DNA from: Motacilla alba alba
Lineage: Eukaryota > Chordata > Aves > Passeriformes > Motacillidae
DNA: 64,000 bases
Reading direction: 5' to 3'
NCBI RefSeq assembly: GCF_015832195.1
Contig: NC_052017.1
Coordinates: forward strand, 67,519,801-67,583,800
A program made the position numbers and the translations under genes. Of this stretch, positions 23,503-36,680 are shown piece after piece (positions within the stretch are counted from its first letter, which is position 1; every line of letters begins with the position of its first letter). Below the pieces are notes generated by a model. The model did no database searches and was not told where the DNA came from. It saw nothing but the letters and a program-made list of their open reading frames with translations.

Positions 23503-24231
23503 AAATAAGCATTAGGCATGGGGAGATATACAACTCAAGAGAGTGACCTGCATGTAAATAATCTGTTCAGTGAAGACAGATTATAAAATAGTCTTGTAGT
23601 TTTGTAATCCGTATTGTAGTTCTATAGTATTACAGTCTTTCACTGCTGACTGGAAATCTCTCACTTTAAACTGCAGATTATTAATTTTATCTCAAAAACA
23701 TATTCTAGAATATCAAAGCTGTTCTTCACTAAGCATTTTGCATGCACAAGAATCTGAAAATTACATCTTAAAACTGACAGTCAGCACTGGCCTCAGAGAA
23801 GCTCTTGCACTAACTTCAATGTGGACATGATTTCCCTCTCTCAATATGGAAGTCATGTTTAAACATGCTGTATAAATACAGGGTGTTTATCTTACCAAAC
23901 TTATCAATTTGATATGGTTTAAATAATTTGCTTGCTTAGCATAAGGCATATGTGAGAATCACTTACAGTGAGCTAACCTTTAGCTATCAGAGACACTATG
24001 GAACATCTTAGGAACTGGGGGAAATTCAGATGATTTTTTTAGAGACTTCTTGTGAAAACAGAATTTGGTTTTGCCAGAGCCTTTGATACACATACTTGAA
24101 CAAATTACCATGCCTCACTTATCTGCAAACAGAGATGATATATATGTCACAAGTATTAAGCATGCACATTCTACAACTGCATGTGGAACCCATGGGCTGG
24201 AGGAATTCAGGCACTGGGTGAAGCAGGCAGG

Positions 24232-24261
24232 GCAGACAGCAGCAGACAGCAGCAGCTGCAG
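24232..24261. repeat. GCAGACAGCA short tandem repeat
   Basis: About two and a half copies of a 10-bp CAG-rich unit, ending in cagctgcag. Confidence 0.7.
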
Positions 24262-27209
24262 GGACAGAGGCTCATGCCTCGGACTTATGCCAATCATGCT
24301 AATCCTGTGGAAAGGGAATTCTTTTACTGAGAAAGATGTAAGTGCAAAGCTAGTCTTAGGGTTTCCCCTTTTCACTTCATTTTTTCTACCCAGGCTGATT
24401 CTTCTGGTAAATCCTCCATCCCACTTCATTTCAGTTATGGGACTGATACAGCTTTCTTACTCATCTCTCTCTTCTTTTTGGTAATAAAAAAGGCAGGTGT
24501 TTGGAACCGTTATTTATTAGTTTAACTCCCAGCCCTTCATGAAAAAAAACATGCATAGAAGCTGAGATCACACCTACCTAGAAGAACCTCTGAAGAAAGT
24601 GTGACATTTACGGGAGTAGCATTAATCCAATGGAATGTTTACAGAACAGTTTAGAAGGATGGGAGGAAAATACAAGGACGTATAGTGCACATATAAACAG
24701 TGTACATATATGGTATATGATTCATTAGCAAATCACATGACTGCTGACAACAGATTTTCTCAAGAGTGCATCTCAATTTTACACGCGGCATGCTATCATA
24801 ATGTACTCCGTGGTTTTCAACAGTAAGGTTAAATGATTACTATTATAATCTCAGCAGCAATATAAGGACATACCCTACTACTGCATGTGATACCCTGCAG
24901 GGGTTGTACTGTGTCATCAGGATGTTGCTCAGCTCTGTCTGCACAGGTCTTAAAAAAACTCAACCAAATCAACACCACAAAAATAAGAATCAAACACAAA
25001 CAAACTCCACCTTTGCCTCGGTAATCTGTTCAATGCATTCTACAGAGAGATATGCAATATAAATTGTCCAAATTTTATTTAAAATCTTAAAATACATTAA
25101 AACTATTTTTATTCTGATTATTTAACTTTCTAGTAGCTACTGGGATTAAAAAACCCAGCAGCTAGAAGAATGAAACTTGTTTTTCCACAAAACTATTTAA
25201 AGACATCTTAAAAGAAAATGCAACTCCAAGAGTTGAAGAAAGTCACAGCAGATAAACATGCCTTCAATTTTTTCTTCACAGAGACTGAGTAAAAAGACCT
25301 TCAAATATTAAGTCGGAAATGTTAAATTAAAAACTAAGAACAAAATCATTAATCAAGCTTCCTATCTTGTCAAAAAAGCAGTTACTGCTAGTCTTGGTTA
25401 TCCTCTCTGCCTCTCTTGACCTTCTAAAATAGACTTTAAGAGCATGATTCTCAGAAAAAGATCTCTACTACTACAAAGGTATTTTTATTCTCTAATACGA
25501 AATCTTTGTAATGAACAGCATCAATTACTGAGGATAAAGTTCTACCACTGTGTTTCAGTACTGAAAAGCCACCCATTAAGGACATGCCCTTTTCAAGTAG
25601 GAAGCCATCCTGTCATCCAAAAAACCATATACCTTGCAGAGATAATAGATGAACTCTACAACAGGAGACACAAAAATCCATTCTTAACCTGATGATTTAT
25701 GGAGCAAGCAGAAATGCATAAAGAAAACAGTTATACTTAGCTGTATTGTCCAAGCCTGCAACAAAACCTATTTTGACATTGCTTTTTTTGATTAAAAGGA
25801 TTTTTTGGTAACCCTTCATTTTTTCTTGAATACATCTTTTGTTTTATTTACAGCAAAAAAATTACAACAATTAACCTGTGATACACAATTTATCATGCAG
25901 ATTCAGAGCTTTAGTGAGGGACTTTCTTTTTTTGCATTGACTCATTTGGTTAGTCTGACTCCCCTAGAAGCACTTGAAAAGCTGTTCAGGAATATTCTGC
26001 CTCAATACTGTTGCTGATGATAACAGCTACGTAAGTGTTTCTCATCCAGAGCTGGGAGAAACATACATCCTTTGCCATAATCACACTAGAAATGCTGACT
26101 AGTACTTTGTGACAACTACCATTTTTACAGGGTCCCATACCATGGGATTGTACTTATTTTTAGAGATTAAAAGGTTCTGTACTGCAGGATTTGCCATTAT
26201 TGGTTAGTTTTCAAGTGTTGTAGAAGAATCACAACAAAAGACAAAATAACATCAAAAAAGATAAAACAGGTGTGAGGGAAAGTTATCAGACAAACTACCT
26301 GGGTGGCAAAAAAATAACATCTTCCAGTTTATTTTAACGTGCCAAGTTATCACTTTCCCCTCCTGGGGAGTACTGATCAATGACACTCAAAAAACTCAGG
26401 CAGCAGAAGAACTGACAGAAAAACAATGAGCTGCTCAGAGGTATAATCCAACACTGAAATGCACAAATTATAATCTCACCCACCACAACTATACCTGAGA
26501 TCTCCCATCTGCAAAATGGTAAATTTCCCTTCCTTCCATGAATGTGGTTAAATTGGTTCATGCTTGCTCTCCCTCCCTGAGGATTTTAATTTCTTTTAAT
26601 ACTAAATTATACAGAATTTACACTCAAAAAATATCCAAACAAACGAACAAACAAAAGTTTGTATGATTGCAGGCTGAAGTGCTGTCTGGCTACAGCTGCA
26701 CCAGATGAAAACGACAACACTGCAACTCCTCCCTGTCCTGGGCTGAGAGACAACAGCTCCTCCCCATCTGTCAGCACAACTTCTTCTGTAATTATTCCCT
26801 AATGTAGTTCTGTCAAAGTGACCTGGTTTAGATATTAAGAATACCTGAGTTAATGTAGGCATCCTGAAATAACTAGTTTGGAAAGCAGCCACACATGTAG
26901 TGTTTTCTGACACATCTAAGAGGAGTGCAACTTTCAACAGAGGACAACAAACACCTATAGGCTGGACTGGTCCAGTAACCTCATTGTCAGGAAAAAGGAC
27001 GTGCATTCTTAATCCCTGATGAAAGCTCCTTAGTTCAGGTCAATAAAAGTAAGCATGAAATTCAAAAGAATATTCTCAATCTAAAGCACATCATTTGGGC
27101 ACGTTTGTAAACTCGATATAAGGCATGCTCTCAGTCATTGTACATGTGTATATATATTAAAAAGATAATACTTTGAACATTTGAAGAAATTAACTAAAAG
27201 TACATCTGT

Positions 27210-27223
27210 GGGGGGGGGGGTGG
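27210..27223. repeat. G-run
   Basis: Eleven consecutive G followed by TGGG. It is a mononucleotide tract prone to sequencing error and to G-stacking. Confidence 0.9.
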
Positions 27224-27527
27224 GAAGGCAACAAAAACCAGAAAGACCAAAATAAACACATGTGAGCAGGTAAATATTCAATGAGTATTGCCTTGTTTAT
27301 AATAAATCCGTTGTACATTCCCATTATGTTCCTTTCTGTCCTCACACTCGTGTTAGGCTAAATCAATTTAAAGTTTACAGAATAGAATCTGTTGGACTTC
27401 ATACTCTACCTGTTGTCTGTAAAATACAGAAGACCTTGTTCTGTTAGCTGAAGGCTATGTTTACATTACTGTTTTTGTTCAGAGCAGTAGTGCAATTTGG
27501 AAGCAAATCCTTCCCTCCTCTGCACTA

Positions 27528-27616
27528 TTCCTGCTTACTGTGGAATGGAATTAATGTGGAATGGTTTTATTGGTTTTTAATGGTTTTTTCCTGCTTAATG
27601 TGGAATGGTTTTATTC
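27528..27616. repeat. Imperfect local duplication
   Basis: Two overlapping duplications interleave. ttcctgcttactgtggaatg at 27528 recurs at 27588 with one change. ttaatgtggaatggttttat at 27551 recurs at 27596. The pattern suggests replication slippage rather than a mobile element. Confidence 0.75.
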
Positions 27617-28619
27617 ACAGACCAGTTTTGGTATACAGGATGTGGACTCTTTATGGAGAAATATAAAATGGAAATGGAAATGTACCAATGCATCTGTCAC
27701 ACTTCAACCCCTAAGGGGGCACACAGACCTAAGCAAGTAAGACCTCTGAACAGTTTCAAAACATGTAGTGGCGTGGATATTTGATCCTGAGAGGCACCGC
27801 TAAATCTAGTCCAAAATAAAAGTGCTGCACAGCAGAATATGTAGAGGCACCAACTGCTCCACTCTACTGATTTTCTCCACTTGAGCAAAATTACTTCTGG
27901 AGATATTCCCCAAGTCAGAGACAGAAAGCTGGAATAAATGCTAGTCTTACATGACATATGTATGCACTACAAGTGAACAGTCATCCTTTCTTAAATTGGA
28001 AACTAATTCATACACAAATGGGACCTATATGATCCTCCATAAGCAATAAGAAATGTTTACAAGTGGTTGTATCTTCCATATTTTAAAATCTTGCAGAAGT
28101 CAACAATAAACAGTATTCAAATACTTCTAATTGTAAATAAAATAAATGCATTTTACATTAAAAAAATCAATTAATAAATAGCAGCATACTACACAAAAAA
28201 AACATTAAATGCCATGTTTTGCTTGAAGTAGTTTTGGGAAAACAGTTATCCAAAAAGATATTTGATGAGGATGTCAAAATACACCTGAAGGTCTGCAAAA
28301 TGTGCACTAAAATCTTCTATGTACACATTTTAATATAAAATACATAATTTCCCATAGGATGACTTAAGGCCAAGTCAGAGTATTGCTCACTGCAGTTAGC
28401 GCCAGGAGGGAAATCTGAAAAACAGCTTAACACATACACATAGAATATCAAAATCTGTATCAAAAAGAATGTAAAAAAACAATATTGTATGGCTTAAGTT
28501 CAAATAGCATCATTAAGAAATTACATGAGGATATCATATAAATCCCAGAGTTCACCTTCACTGCAGCTCCATGTTGCTCCATTGACAGGAGCCTGGGAGA
28601 GCACACAAGCCTGCTGCCA

Positions 28620-28740
28620 CATGCTCGGGAGCTGACTGATTTGATTAGCAGAACAGACTGATTGGATTAACAGCCGATGAATTGCTGTAAACCGAGCTGC
28701 TGCATCCTTACGGCATGACTGACCAGAGTGTCTGTGCAGT
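28620..28740. promoter_or_regulatory. Candidate conserved-type element with homeodomain-like sites
   Basis: Within about 60 bp lie tgatttgattagc and tgattggattaacag, two related sequences carrying GATTA cores (OTX/PITX/HOX type). They are followed by less AT-rich sequence without repeats. The overlapping minus-strand frame (28521-28775) has no known domain. No conservation data can be seen here. Confidence 0.22.
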
Positions 28741-31700
28741 ACAGGACTGGCCATGGTGAGGGCTGTATTACACATATATTGCTCTAGAAGCCAGAGCTGT
28801 ACAAAATAAATGTGTATCAGAAGTGGGCAGATGATTGCCTTTCTGTCAAATTAGCTTCAGCAGATGATGCAGCTTTTGTGACAGCTCTGCAGTGAGGGAT
28901 GATACCTGATCTGACCCAAGGCCTGACAATACAGAGTGCACCAACTCGACTGTCTTCAGGCAGCCAGTACCAGCAGAATGAGTTCATACAGGATCATCAC
29001 TTCCCAACCCACAGCCACTCCCAATCTCCTTTGGAGGCAGCAGTGTGTCCAGTGAGGTTGGAACACATTCATGTCTATGAGCAGGAGTCCCATAAGGGAC
29101 TAATGCACTTCCCGGGGTCCTTCATGCTAGCAGTGCAATAAAGAGACATAGCATAGCTTAACGCTCCTTTCAAAAACTTAACAGCTGTGCTAAAACAAAT
29201 ATTAAGATTTCTCTTTTTCCCAAGCTCTATTTCAATCAAAGGCTGTCCATTCCTTTAGGATTCCTGGACACAAGTCATGCAAGAGCTAACTTTGAGGCTA
29301 TCTGTAACATTCAATTAATATAGTGGCCTGCAGGTTATAATTCATATTTTAATTCACTCTCTATATAAATTTCTAATCAAGTTGCCTATAAAATTTCAAT
29401 TGTCTCAGTGAAGCTCATTATTTATCATGAGCTTTAAGTTTTACATCCTTTCGTGGTCTTAGCAAAGACAATAGACAAAACAGTTTAATTACTGCATTCT
29501 CATCAATGCCAGTGATTCCAGGGAATCACAACTATGGTGCATGCCATGCCTGGCTGCACAGCCACCTCCTGAAAAAGCATTTCAGGAAGTTTTATACCTC
29601 GTACCTACATTAAACAAACTAATCACTCTATGTGCAACTCCTTTATGACATATTCAAAAGTGCAGATCACAATCAGAAAGCACATCTTTGTAAGAAGCCT
29701 TATCCATACAGGGTATCAGGGAAACGGGTTTGGAGGGAGGACCTGTGACAAAGTCACTTTGTTTTAGAGAATTAACTCCCTGGATAAACAGTTTGCCTGA
29801 GACTTACTTCCTCACAAGTCACCACTGATGACTGATGCTAAACTGTCAGCATCACAGATCTTTCCAGATATAATTTACAGATAAATAGTTACAACAGTTG
29901 TGATGCAAGTTACAGCCTACTGCAGAATTCATCAACTGCTTTACCCTAATTGCAGTCACCTAGCTACTGCAAGAATGATTAGAAAATCTTAATCTCATTT
30001 CATCAACTCCCTGTTCACAACAGTTCTAACGTTTTATTTACACCAAGGTAAGACAAACAGACATTTTCTACTTTGCACAAAAGCAGAATGAAAATCCCTG
30101 CAAAGTTGATAATATCTGTACAAACATAAGATAAACAATCAGCTGCAACAATGGATTCTTACCAAACACACACTGTTTTCCTCCTTTAGAAATAAGAACA
30201 AGTAGCATCAAATAGGCATATCATCTTAAATGGAAAAGGTCCTAATCAGAAGAAACTATTAAAAACCACTAGCACTGATTTTAGGATACACATTTTTGGC
30301 AGTCAAAGCTATTACATAAGTATTACTATGTTTATTAAGTTACTAAAAATTTTATCGTTACTAGAAGATTTCAGAATCACTCACATATAGAACACCAAAG
30401 GCAGTTCTTCCCATCTCCAATTTATTTGCAAGATCTACATGTTAGGAGGCAAGTCCTGGATGTTTTTTTCCCAGAGGTAAATATTCTGTCTGCACTTGCC
30501 AAATTCTCTTGCTTATATCTCTTCATCGCAGTACAAAAAGTGAAGGTCCAAAACTTGGTGCTACCAATGTTTTGCTAAATAAAAAAAATATATAAAACTG
30601 AAATGTATAATTATTGCTGGCAACTCTTGCAACATGAAAAACTCTCTACCAAAGATGCCCATATTTTGGGTTGGATAATCTGTGAAAATGTAGAAATAAT
30701 CTAAAGTTACCTCACAGCTTCAACAGCTTGACAACTGTTTACTTAAAGGATAAGGCCAACAGAAATATTGTCACTTTGTCCTTTAGCGAGAATAATAAAG
30801 ACTTTGTCAATATTAAGCATCAGGACTATAGACTTGCTTTCAAAGCAGGAGAAACTGGACCTTTAACAGTGCTCAAGTACAAATGACAGATAAAAATTCA
30901 AAATATTTTATCTAAAAAGAGTGTCTTAAGGAGAGAGTAGGTCACAGCAAAACTGCACTCCCAAGTGTTAGAGAACACCTTGTCACAGCTAAGCAAACTT
31001 CAGAAATGGGAATTGTAACAAGAAAGAGGAGCAGAAAAAAAAAAATCATAGGACAGTTGAAGAGTGAACTTGGTATGCTGTAGTCAAGTTATCAAATTTC
31101 ATTTAATTCTAAAGCAGTTTTATCTACCAACACCAAACAAGGCTTTTCAGCAGCCTACTGCTTACAGCAGCACCAGTGACAAGTCTGCTACTGTAGAGCT
31201 GACCAAACCTCAGTAAGAATGGACACTGACCTCAGCTCTTAGAACCTTATTCAGTAACAGACTCTTCTTCCTTTTTCCTCTTAGAGGTCCTAGGATGCTA
31301 GCTCTAAATACAGTAGCAAGAGCTTTCTCTGGAATCACTTCATCCAAGAAGGCACAATACATACTTAGAACCTCCTACCTGGTTCCTCTCACTCTTGCTT
31401 CAAAAGCTTATTTCCACAAGAAATAAAGCTCCTGGATACAAGACCATGACTGAATTTTTGTTTTCAAATACAAAGATGCTAAAAAAATTCTAAATTACAG
31501 TTAAGAACAACATTATTTGCTGGCTCCTTCTGTATTCCTTACCTCAATGCCAACACGTCTTAGAGGAATGTGCGTCCCTGGTCACTCTACCTGCAATAGG
31601 ACTTCTCTCAATACTTGATCTAGAAAAGCTGGTGATACAGAACTTTCCCCTAATTAATCAATCTCAGCGCTTGCACAGCTGCCTCTTAGTTGTGACATTC

Positions 31701-34700
31701 TATTTCTTTAAGCGATTTATTAGCAGAACTATTTTTTCCAGATGGAAAAAGGTATTTCTCTGTTTGGGTCTCAAGTCTCTCCATCTTTAGTCTGAATCTA
31801 AACTCATTTGTTATTTAATATCATTGCAGCTTCCATGACTACACTCTCCCATTCGTGTTTGTAACCAGGCAGCGGGGTAAAAATACAAAAAAAAACCTGT
31901 GGGATTGCTGATAACCGTGCTTGGCAAAGATTCTTCCAAATTTCGAGGGTTTAAAGTTCATTCATAAAAACAGGTTCTACGGTATTCGTCCACTGCGTAC
32001 ATTCCTAACAACAACAACCACAAAAAAGACTCAGAGTACATACAAATATGTTCATGATCTTCACACATAATTAGCTTTTTACTAGGCCTGCACATTGCAC
32101 ATGAGTAGTACAAGTTCTGCAGTAAGGTATGTATTCAAATGACTTTCTTGTTTCAGCAGTATTTGTAACTTCCTAAGCTTTATTCTTCAAACATGTCAAT
32201 CAGAAATAAACTACACTACACCGTATCACTGGTTTTAACACACATATGCCTCCTGCTAGTGTAATTTGCATGAAGATAAATTCCCAATAATTACTATTTT
32301 CTTGAAATGCATCTAATGCTTACATACATTTTAACATCAAATCACTAATTACTCAACCTAACACATTACACTGATATTAAAACTCCTGAATAAAAGGGAT
32401 TGATGATTAAGATCGGTTTTTGATGTCTTATGAAAATACGCACTGTCTTAAGCTCTGTTACTTACTGATCCTATCCACTATCAGTTCATATATGCATGCT
32501 AAAGTAACAGACACTAGGTATTAATCTGATTACTCTGATGTTGGTCAGTAAAACACCTCCTATTACAAAATCCCTCATGCTTTGGCAAGGAGAACAAGCA
32601 GCAGAAGCAAGGCGTTTTAGGCTTGGAAAATGTCAGCTTCACCAACAGCAATTTTTGTTGAGGTAATTAAATTCATCTTTCAATAATTTAGATTTTTTTT
32701 TTAGAAAAGCTGGGTAGCAGCAACTTCTCTATTACATGGTTAACATGAATTTTGAAGGAATATACATATAAAAAACCCTCTCCATAAGCATCTTCTATTT
32801 CCTGTAATCTGGAATGAAGTAGGATAAGGAAAAACACATGTAGTTTCCTAGAACTGGGTAATAAAATATTTTAAAAGGTTTTTTTTTTTTACTTAAACCA
32901 CTTCTTGAACATTATTTTTCTACAGAAAGCATCCCAATAGTGGCTGTAGCATGAAGTAGCCATTGAACTCTTAAAAATTGTGTCTTTTAACGTCACAACA
33001 CAGATACTAAAGCAACCTGAACTATTTGTACTGAAGATTTTGCCACTGCTCTTTGAAGTCTGTGAATAGGCAGAGCTTCTTCCCAAAAAAGGACCACAGT
33101 TGAAGTCTCCACTTAGGCAGAAATGATACAGCACTACAACTTGCTAAAGTCCCTCCTCAAGAGCAAAGGAACCAAGAGTAACCTTCTACAAGCACAAATG
33201 TCATTCTCTGTCTGCATTCCAGTCTTCCCCTCTGCACAGATGTCATATAAAATAATCTGCCAACTTTCTAATAGAACTACAATAATACGATAAACAAACT
33301 ATCACCTGCTTTTTGCAGAGGAAGAACATATTGTTCTGTATTTTCCTCCAGCTATGGATACTATATTGGCTTTTGGTGTATCCTTACCCACCTGCTGGAC
33401 TTTTGTTCTTTGGAAAACAATACAATCATCTCTCATGCTGCCTCCTTCACTTTTGGTTGCTTTTTATTCCTTTCCCTCTGTCCCAGTGTGAATCTGATAT
33501 TGCTATTTGCAGGGCTTTTCCTAATCCCACATCACAGTTTGCTCTCCAAAATATGCCTTGAGGATTACTTTCCTCATAATTTTATAAGGTAATGGTGTAT
33601 TAAACCCTTACTGACTTCTCCAGATTCAACCATTAAGTGATTTGCAAAAACACTCTGCAAAATAACACTTATTTTAAAAAAAAAAAATTAAAATAATCAT
33701 GTTCACTTCAATCTAAGCTGCTGTTTGTAGTACTGCAACTGTTCACAAAAAACAGGTTTTATTATATAGAATGTATTTCAATTTAGACTCAAACTTTTCT
33801 TTTTGCCTTAGTTATTTCAATGATAAAAATCTAAAATTATTTCTATAGTGTAGAGAATACACAACTGTCTCACCTCCTTCTTTATAAAATGGACAAATTC
33901 ACTAACTTGAGGTGTGCATGGAGAATCAAGACTTAGGCATGTAATGCACTGGCATCTATCTTCCCCTCCACTATGTCTTTTCATACCTAAAGTCAGTTTA
34001 AATACACACTGTAATCGTGAACACTTAAGAGCTGTTTTTTATATATAACACCCTAGCCATATTGCTCCTTCTCCATCCAAAAAACCCCTGATATCCAAAG
34101 TAATACCACAAAGAGAATGTGAAAATTTATATAACATTATCTTCACATTGCAATATAAGCATTATTTACAGTTGCCTGCACTGAGAAAGTCATCACGGGC
34201 CAGTGTCACCAGCGGGGAGCTACCCTTCAGAAACAGCTACAAAACCTCTTTCCTACAGAAGCAGTGCCAGTTGGTTTCTTTGCATAAAGAATCCTCAAAT
34301 TCACGGTATGCTCTGCCAAGGTTGAGCCAGTTGGCCTTCCAAACTTCTAACATTGGTAATCCCTGCCTCCGTAAAAAACAGGTAATTCAATTAGAAGCAA
34401 ATTTCCAAATTACAGGAATATGGCATCGTAGTTATTTTTTCATAACCCAGTTACAGTAACATTTAAATATAATGCATATTTTGCTTTCTTTAAAATTTTC
34501 ATGGAAGGACAGGTGAGAGCTCCTTTTTTTTCTATACGTTTGTGTTTATGCTTAGCATTATTAGTGTACATAAAGAATTTGTACTGCAAATTCCTTGTCA
34601 AGTGTTTGTCTGTTTATAGAAATAGTCACATTTTAAAAGCATTTGGAATTCAGAATCTTCATTAAAACAGATACTTTCCCTTTTAGCAGGTGCTGCTAAT

Positions 34701-35037
34701 TAATCTACTAATTTGCTGTCAATGCCCAGTACCATCTGTAAATTCAAAACAGATAGTGATTAACTTGAATATATTTTAAAGAATAACTTTAAAAAACATG
34801 TTTGTATATAAGAGGTCTTCTGCGATCATTTCGGATAGCATTTTTAATACTTTAGCACCATAGTATACTCAGCACAGGATTTCATGTTATCTCTATAGTT
34901 ACTAAAAATTAAACTAAATTAATTCATATTATTACCCTTACAGGAGTGGTACAGAGAACAGAATTTGGTCTCTAAAACAAAAGCACAAATTTAGATGCAA
35001 TCCAAAGCACTAATGTGTGTGTAAATGGATTTCCTGA

Positions 35038-35079
35038 AAACTGTGTCCAGACTACTGTAAACTGTGTCCAGACTACTGT
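35038..35079. repeat. Perfect tandem duplication, 2 x 21 bp
   Basis: Two identical back-to-back copies (35038-35058 and 35059-35079), each aaa followed by ctgtgtccagactactgt. It is just upstream of the CR1 cluster. A recent slippage event is the simplest reading. Confidence 0.92.
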
Positions 35080-35224
35080 ACTTCATCATGTAGCTCATGA
35101 GACTGCATCTTCCACAACTTGCTACTTGAGTAACCCAAAAATTCAGATTTTTCCTTGCTATTTTTATAATTACTAATGAGTCACCAAGATATGGATGTAT
35201 GGACAGACCATTCAGTAGATAAAG

Positions 35225-35880
35225 CATTGGCAGGATGGCCACATGCAAAGAGTTGCAGTCAGTGGCCCGATATCCATGAGGAGACCAGTGACAAGTGGTG
35301 TCCCTGACGGGTTGGTCCTGGGGCCAGTGTTGGTCAATATCTTTGTCAGTGACATGGACAGTGGGACCAAGGGCACGCTCAACAAGCTGATGACACCGAG
35401 CTGTGCGGGGTGGTTAGTATGCAGGAGAACAAGGGATGGCATCCAGAGGGACCCGGACAGGCTGGAGAGCTGCACCTGTGCAAACCTCATGAAGTTTAAA
35501 CACAGGCGAGTGCACGGTCCTACACAAGGGTCAGGGCAATCCCAGAAACACCTACAGCTTGGGTAGAGAAGTGATTGGGAGCAGCACTGAGGAGAAGAAC
35601 TTGGTGGGGGGTGGCTGACAAAAAACTCAACATGAGCTGACAGTGTGCAGCCACAGCCCAGAAAGAGTGGTGCCCTGGGCTTCATCCAAAGGAGAGTGGC
35701 TAAAAGGCCGATGGAGGTGATTCTTCCACTCCATGCTTCTCTCATGAGACACCGCCTGGAACACTGCGTACAGTGCTGCGGCCCTCAACATAAGGAGATT
35801 GAAACTATTGGAAAAAGTCAGAGGAAGGCCACAAAGTTGGTAAGAGGACTGGAGAAGGTCAGAGAGCAGGCTGAGGAGGT
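35225..35880 (+). mobile_element. CR1 LINE, 5' part, interrupted
   Basis: The plus strand codes recognisable CR1 ORF2 RT: MQRVAVSGPISMRRPVTSGVP, then LGPVLVNIFVSDMDSGTKGTL where SGVPQGSVLGPVLFNIF is usual. The ADD catalytic site that should follow has decayed to KLMTPS. Next come DGIQRDPDRLESC and NLMKFKH, and then the C-terminal IQRRVAKRPMEVILPL...HRLEHCVQCCGPQHKEIE and RKATKLVRGLEK. Frameshifts divide it. It starts abruptly at about 35225, as 5'-truncated copies do, and is cut at 35880 by the nested element. It resumes near 36296. Confidence 0.9.
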
Positions 35881-36295
35881 TATCATAGAATATCCTCAGC
35901 TGGAAGGGTCATCAACTCCAATTCCTGGCTGTGCACAGCACCAACCCCAAGGCTCACACCATGTGCCTGAGAGCACTGTCCAAACACTTCTTGAACTTTG
36001 TCAGGTTTGGGGCTGTGACCACTTCCCTGGGGAGCCTGTTCCAGCGCCCAACCACCATCTGGGTGAAGAAAATTTTTGTAATATCCAGCCTAAACCTCCC
36101 CTGACAGAACTCCAGGCCATTCCTGTCACTATGCACCACAGGGAAGAGATCAGTGTCTGGCCCTTCTCTTCCCCTTTTAAGGAAGTTGTAGACTGCTGTG
36201 AGATCACCCCTCAGTTTCTTCTTCTCCAGGATGAACAGACCAAGTGGCCTCAGCCACTCCTCATATGGCTTTCCCTCTAGATCCTTTAAAATCCT
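35881..36295 (-). mobile_element. Nested CR1 3' fragment in opposite orientation
   Basis: The minus strand codes the CR1 ORF2 C-terminus: KDLEGKPYEEW, LGLFILEKKKLRGDLTAVYN, RNGLEFCQGRFRLDITKIFF, VGRWNRLPREVVTAP and LTKFKKCLDSALRHMV. It then runs into a 3' UTR that ends at 35881-35889 with attctatgata. This is a complete CR1 3' end with severe 5' truncation. Its frame is unbroken for about 120 codons, so it looks younger than the host copy. The 5' junction is placed within about 10 bp. Confidence 0.9.
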
Positions 36296-36680
36296 GATGG
36301 AGGAGAGTTCAGCCTGGAGAACAGAAGGTTGCATGGAGATCTTGTAGCAGCCTTCTAGTATCTGAAAAGGATCTACAGGGAGGCTGGTGAGGGATTCTTC
36401 ATCAGGAACTGTAAATAGGACATGAAGTAATGGGTATGAACTGAAAGAAGAGAAATTTGGGTTAGATATACAGAAGAAATTCTTTACTGTGAGGGTGGTG
36501 AGGCAATGAAACAGGTTGCCCAGAGAAGTTTCAGATCCCCTATCCCTGCTTCATGACCAGGCTGGATAGGGCTTTGGGCAGCCTGGTCTAGTGAAAGGAA
36601 GGAAGGAACCCCCACAGCTACAGGGTTAGAACTACATGATCTTTAAGGTTCCTCTGAAAGGAAACAATTCTATGATTCTA
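36296..36680 (+). mobile_element. CR1 LINE, 3' part, resuming after the nested copy
   Basis: The plus strand continues the outer element. FSLENRRLHGDLVAA corresponds to FSLEKRRLRGDLIA. It is followed by degraded RFRLDIRKNFF-like sequence, 'aggttgcccagagaagttt' (WNRLPREV), and a 3' UTR ending in ATTCTATG-ATTCTA at 36667-36680. That octamer tail is the CR1 3' signature. Together with 35225-35880 it makes one copy of roughly 1.04 kb. Confidence 0.9.

Larger units (their letters stand above)
23503..35037. other. CDYL upstream intron, first part
   Basis: About 11.5 kb with no recognised exon. The longest frames (24065-24484 plus, 26602-27006 minus) lack known domains and convincing splice sites. 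Minor simple repeats are listed separately. Confidence 0.55.

Noticed and set aside
24065..24484. 139-codon plus-strand frame
   Set aside because: No domain, no homologue recognised, antisense to CDYL in intron, and overlaps a CAG-rich short repeat. Treated as chance.
35212..35745. 177-codon minus-strand frame
   Set aside because: It is the antisense of the plus-strand CR1 ORF2, which is clearly recognisable on the other strand.
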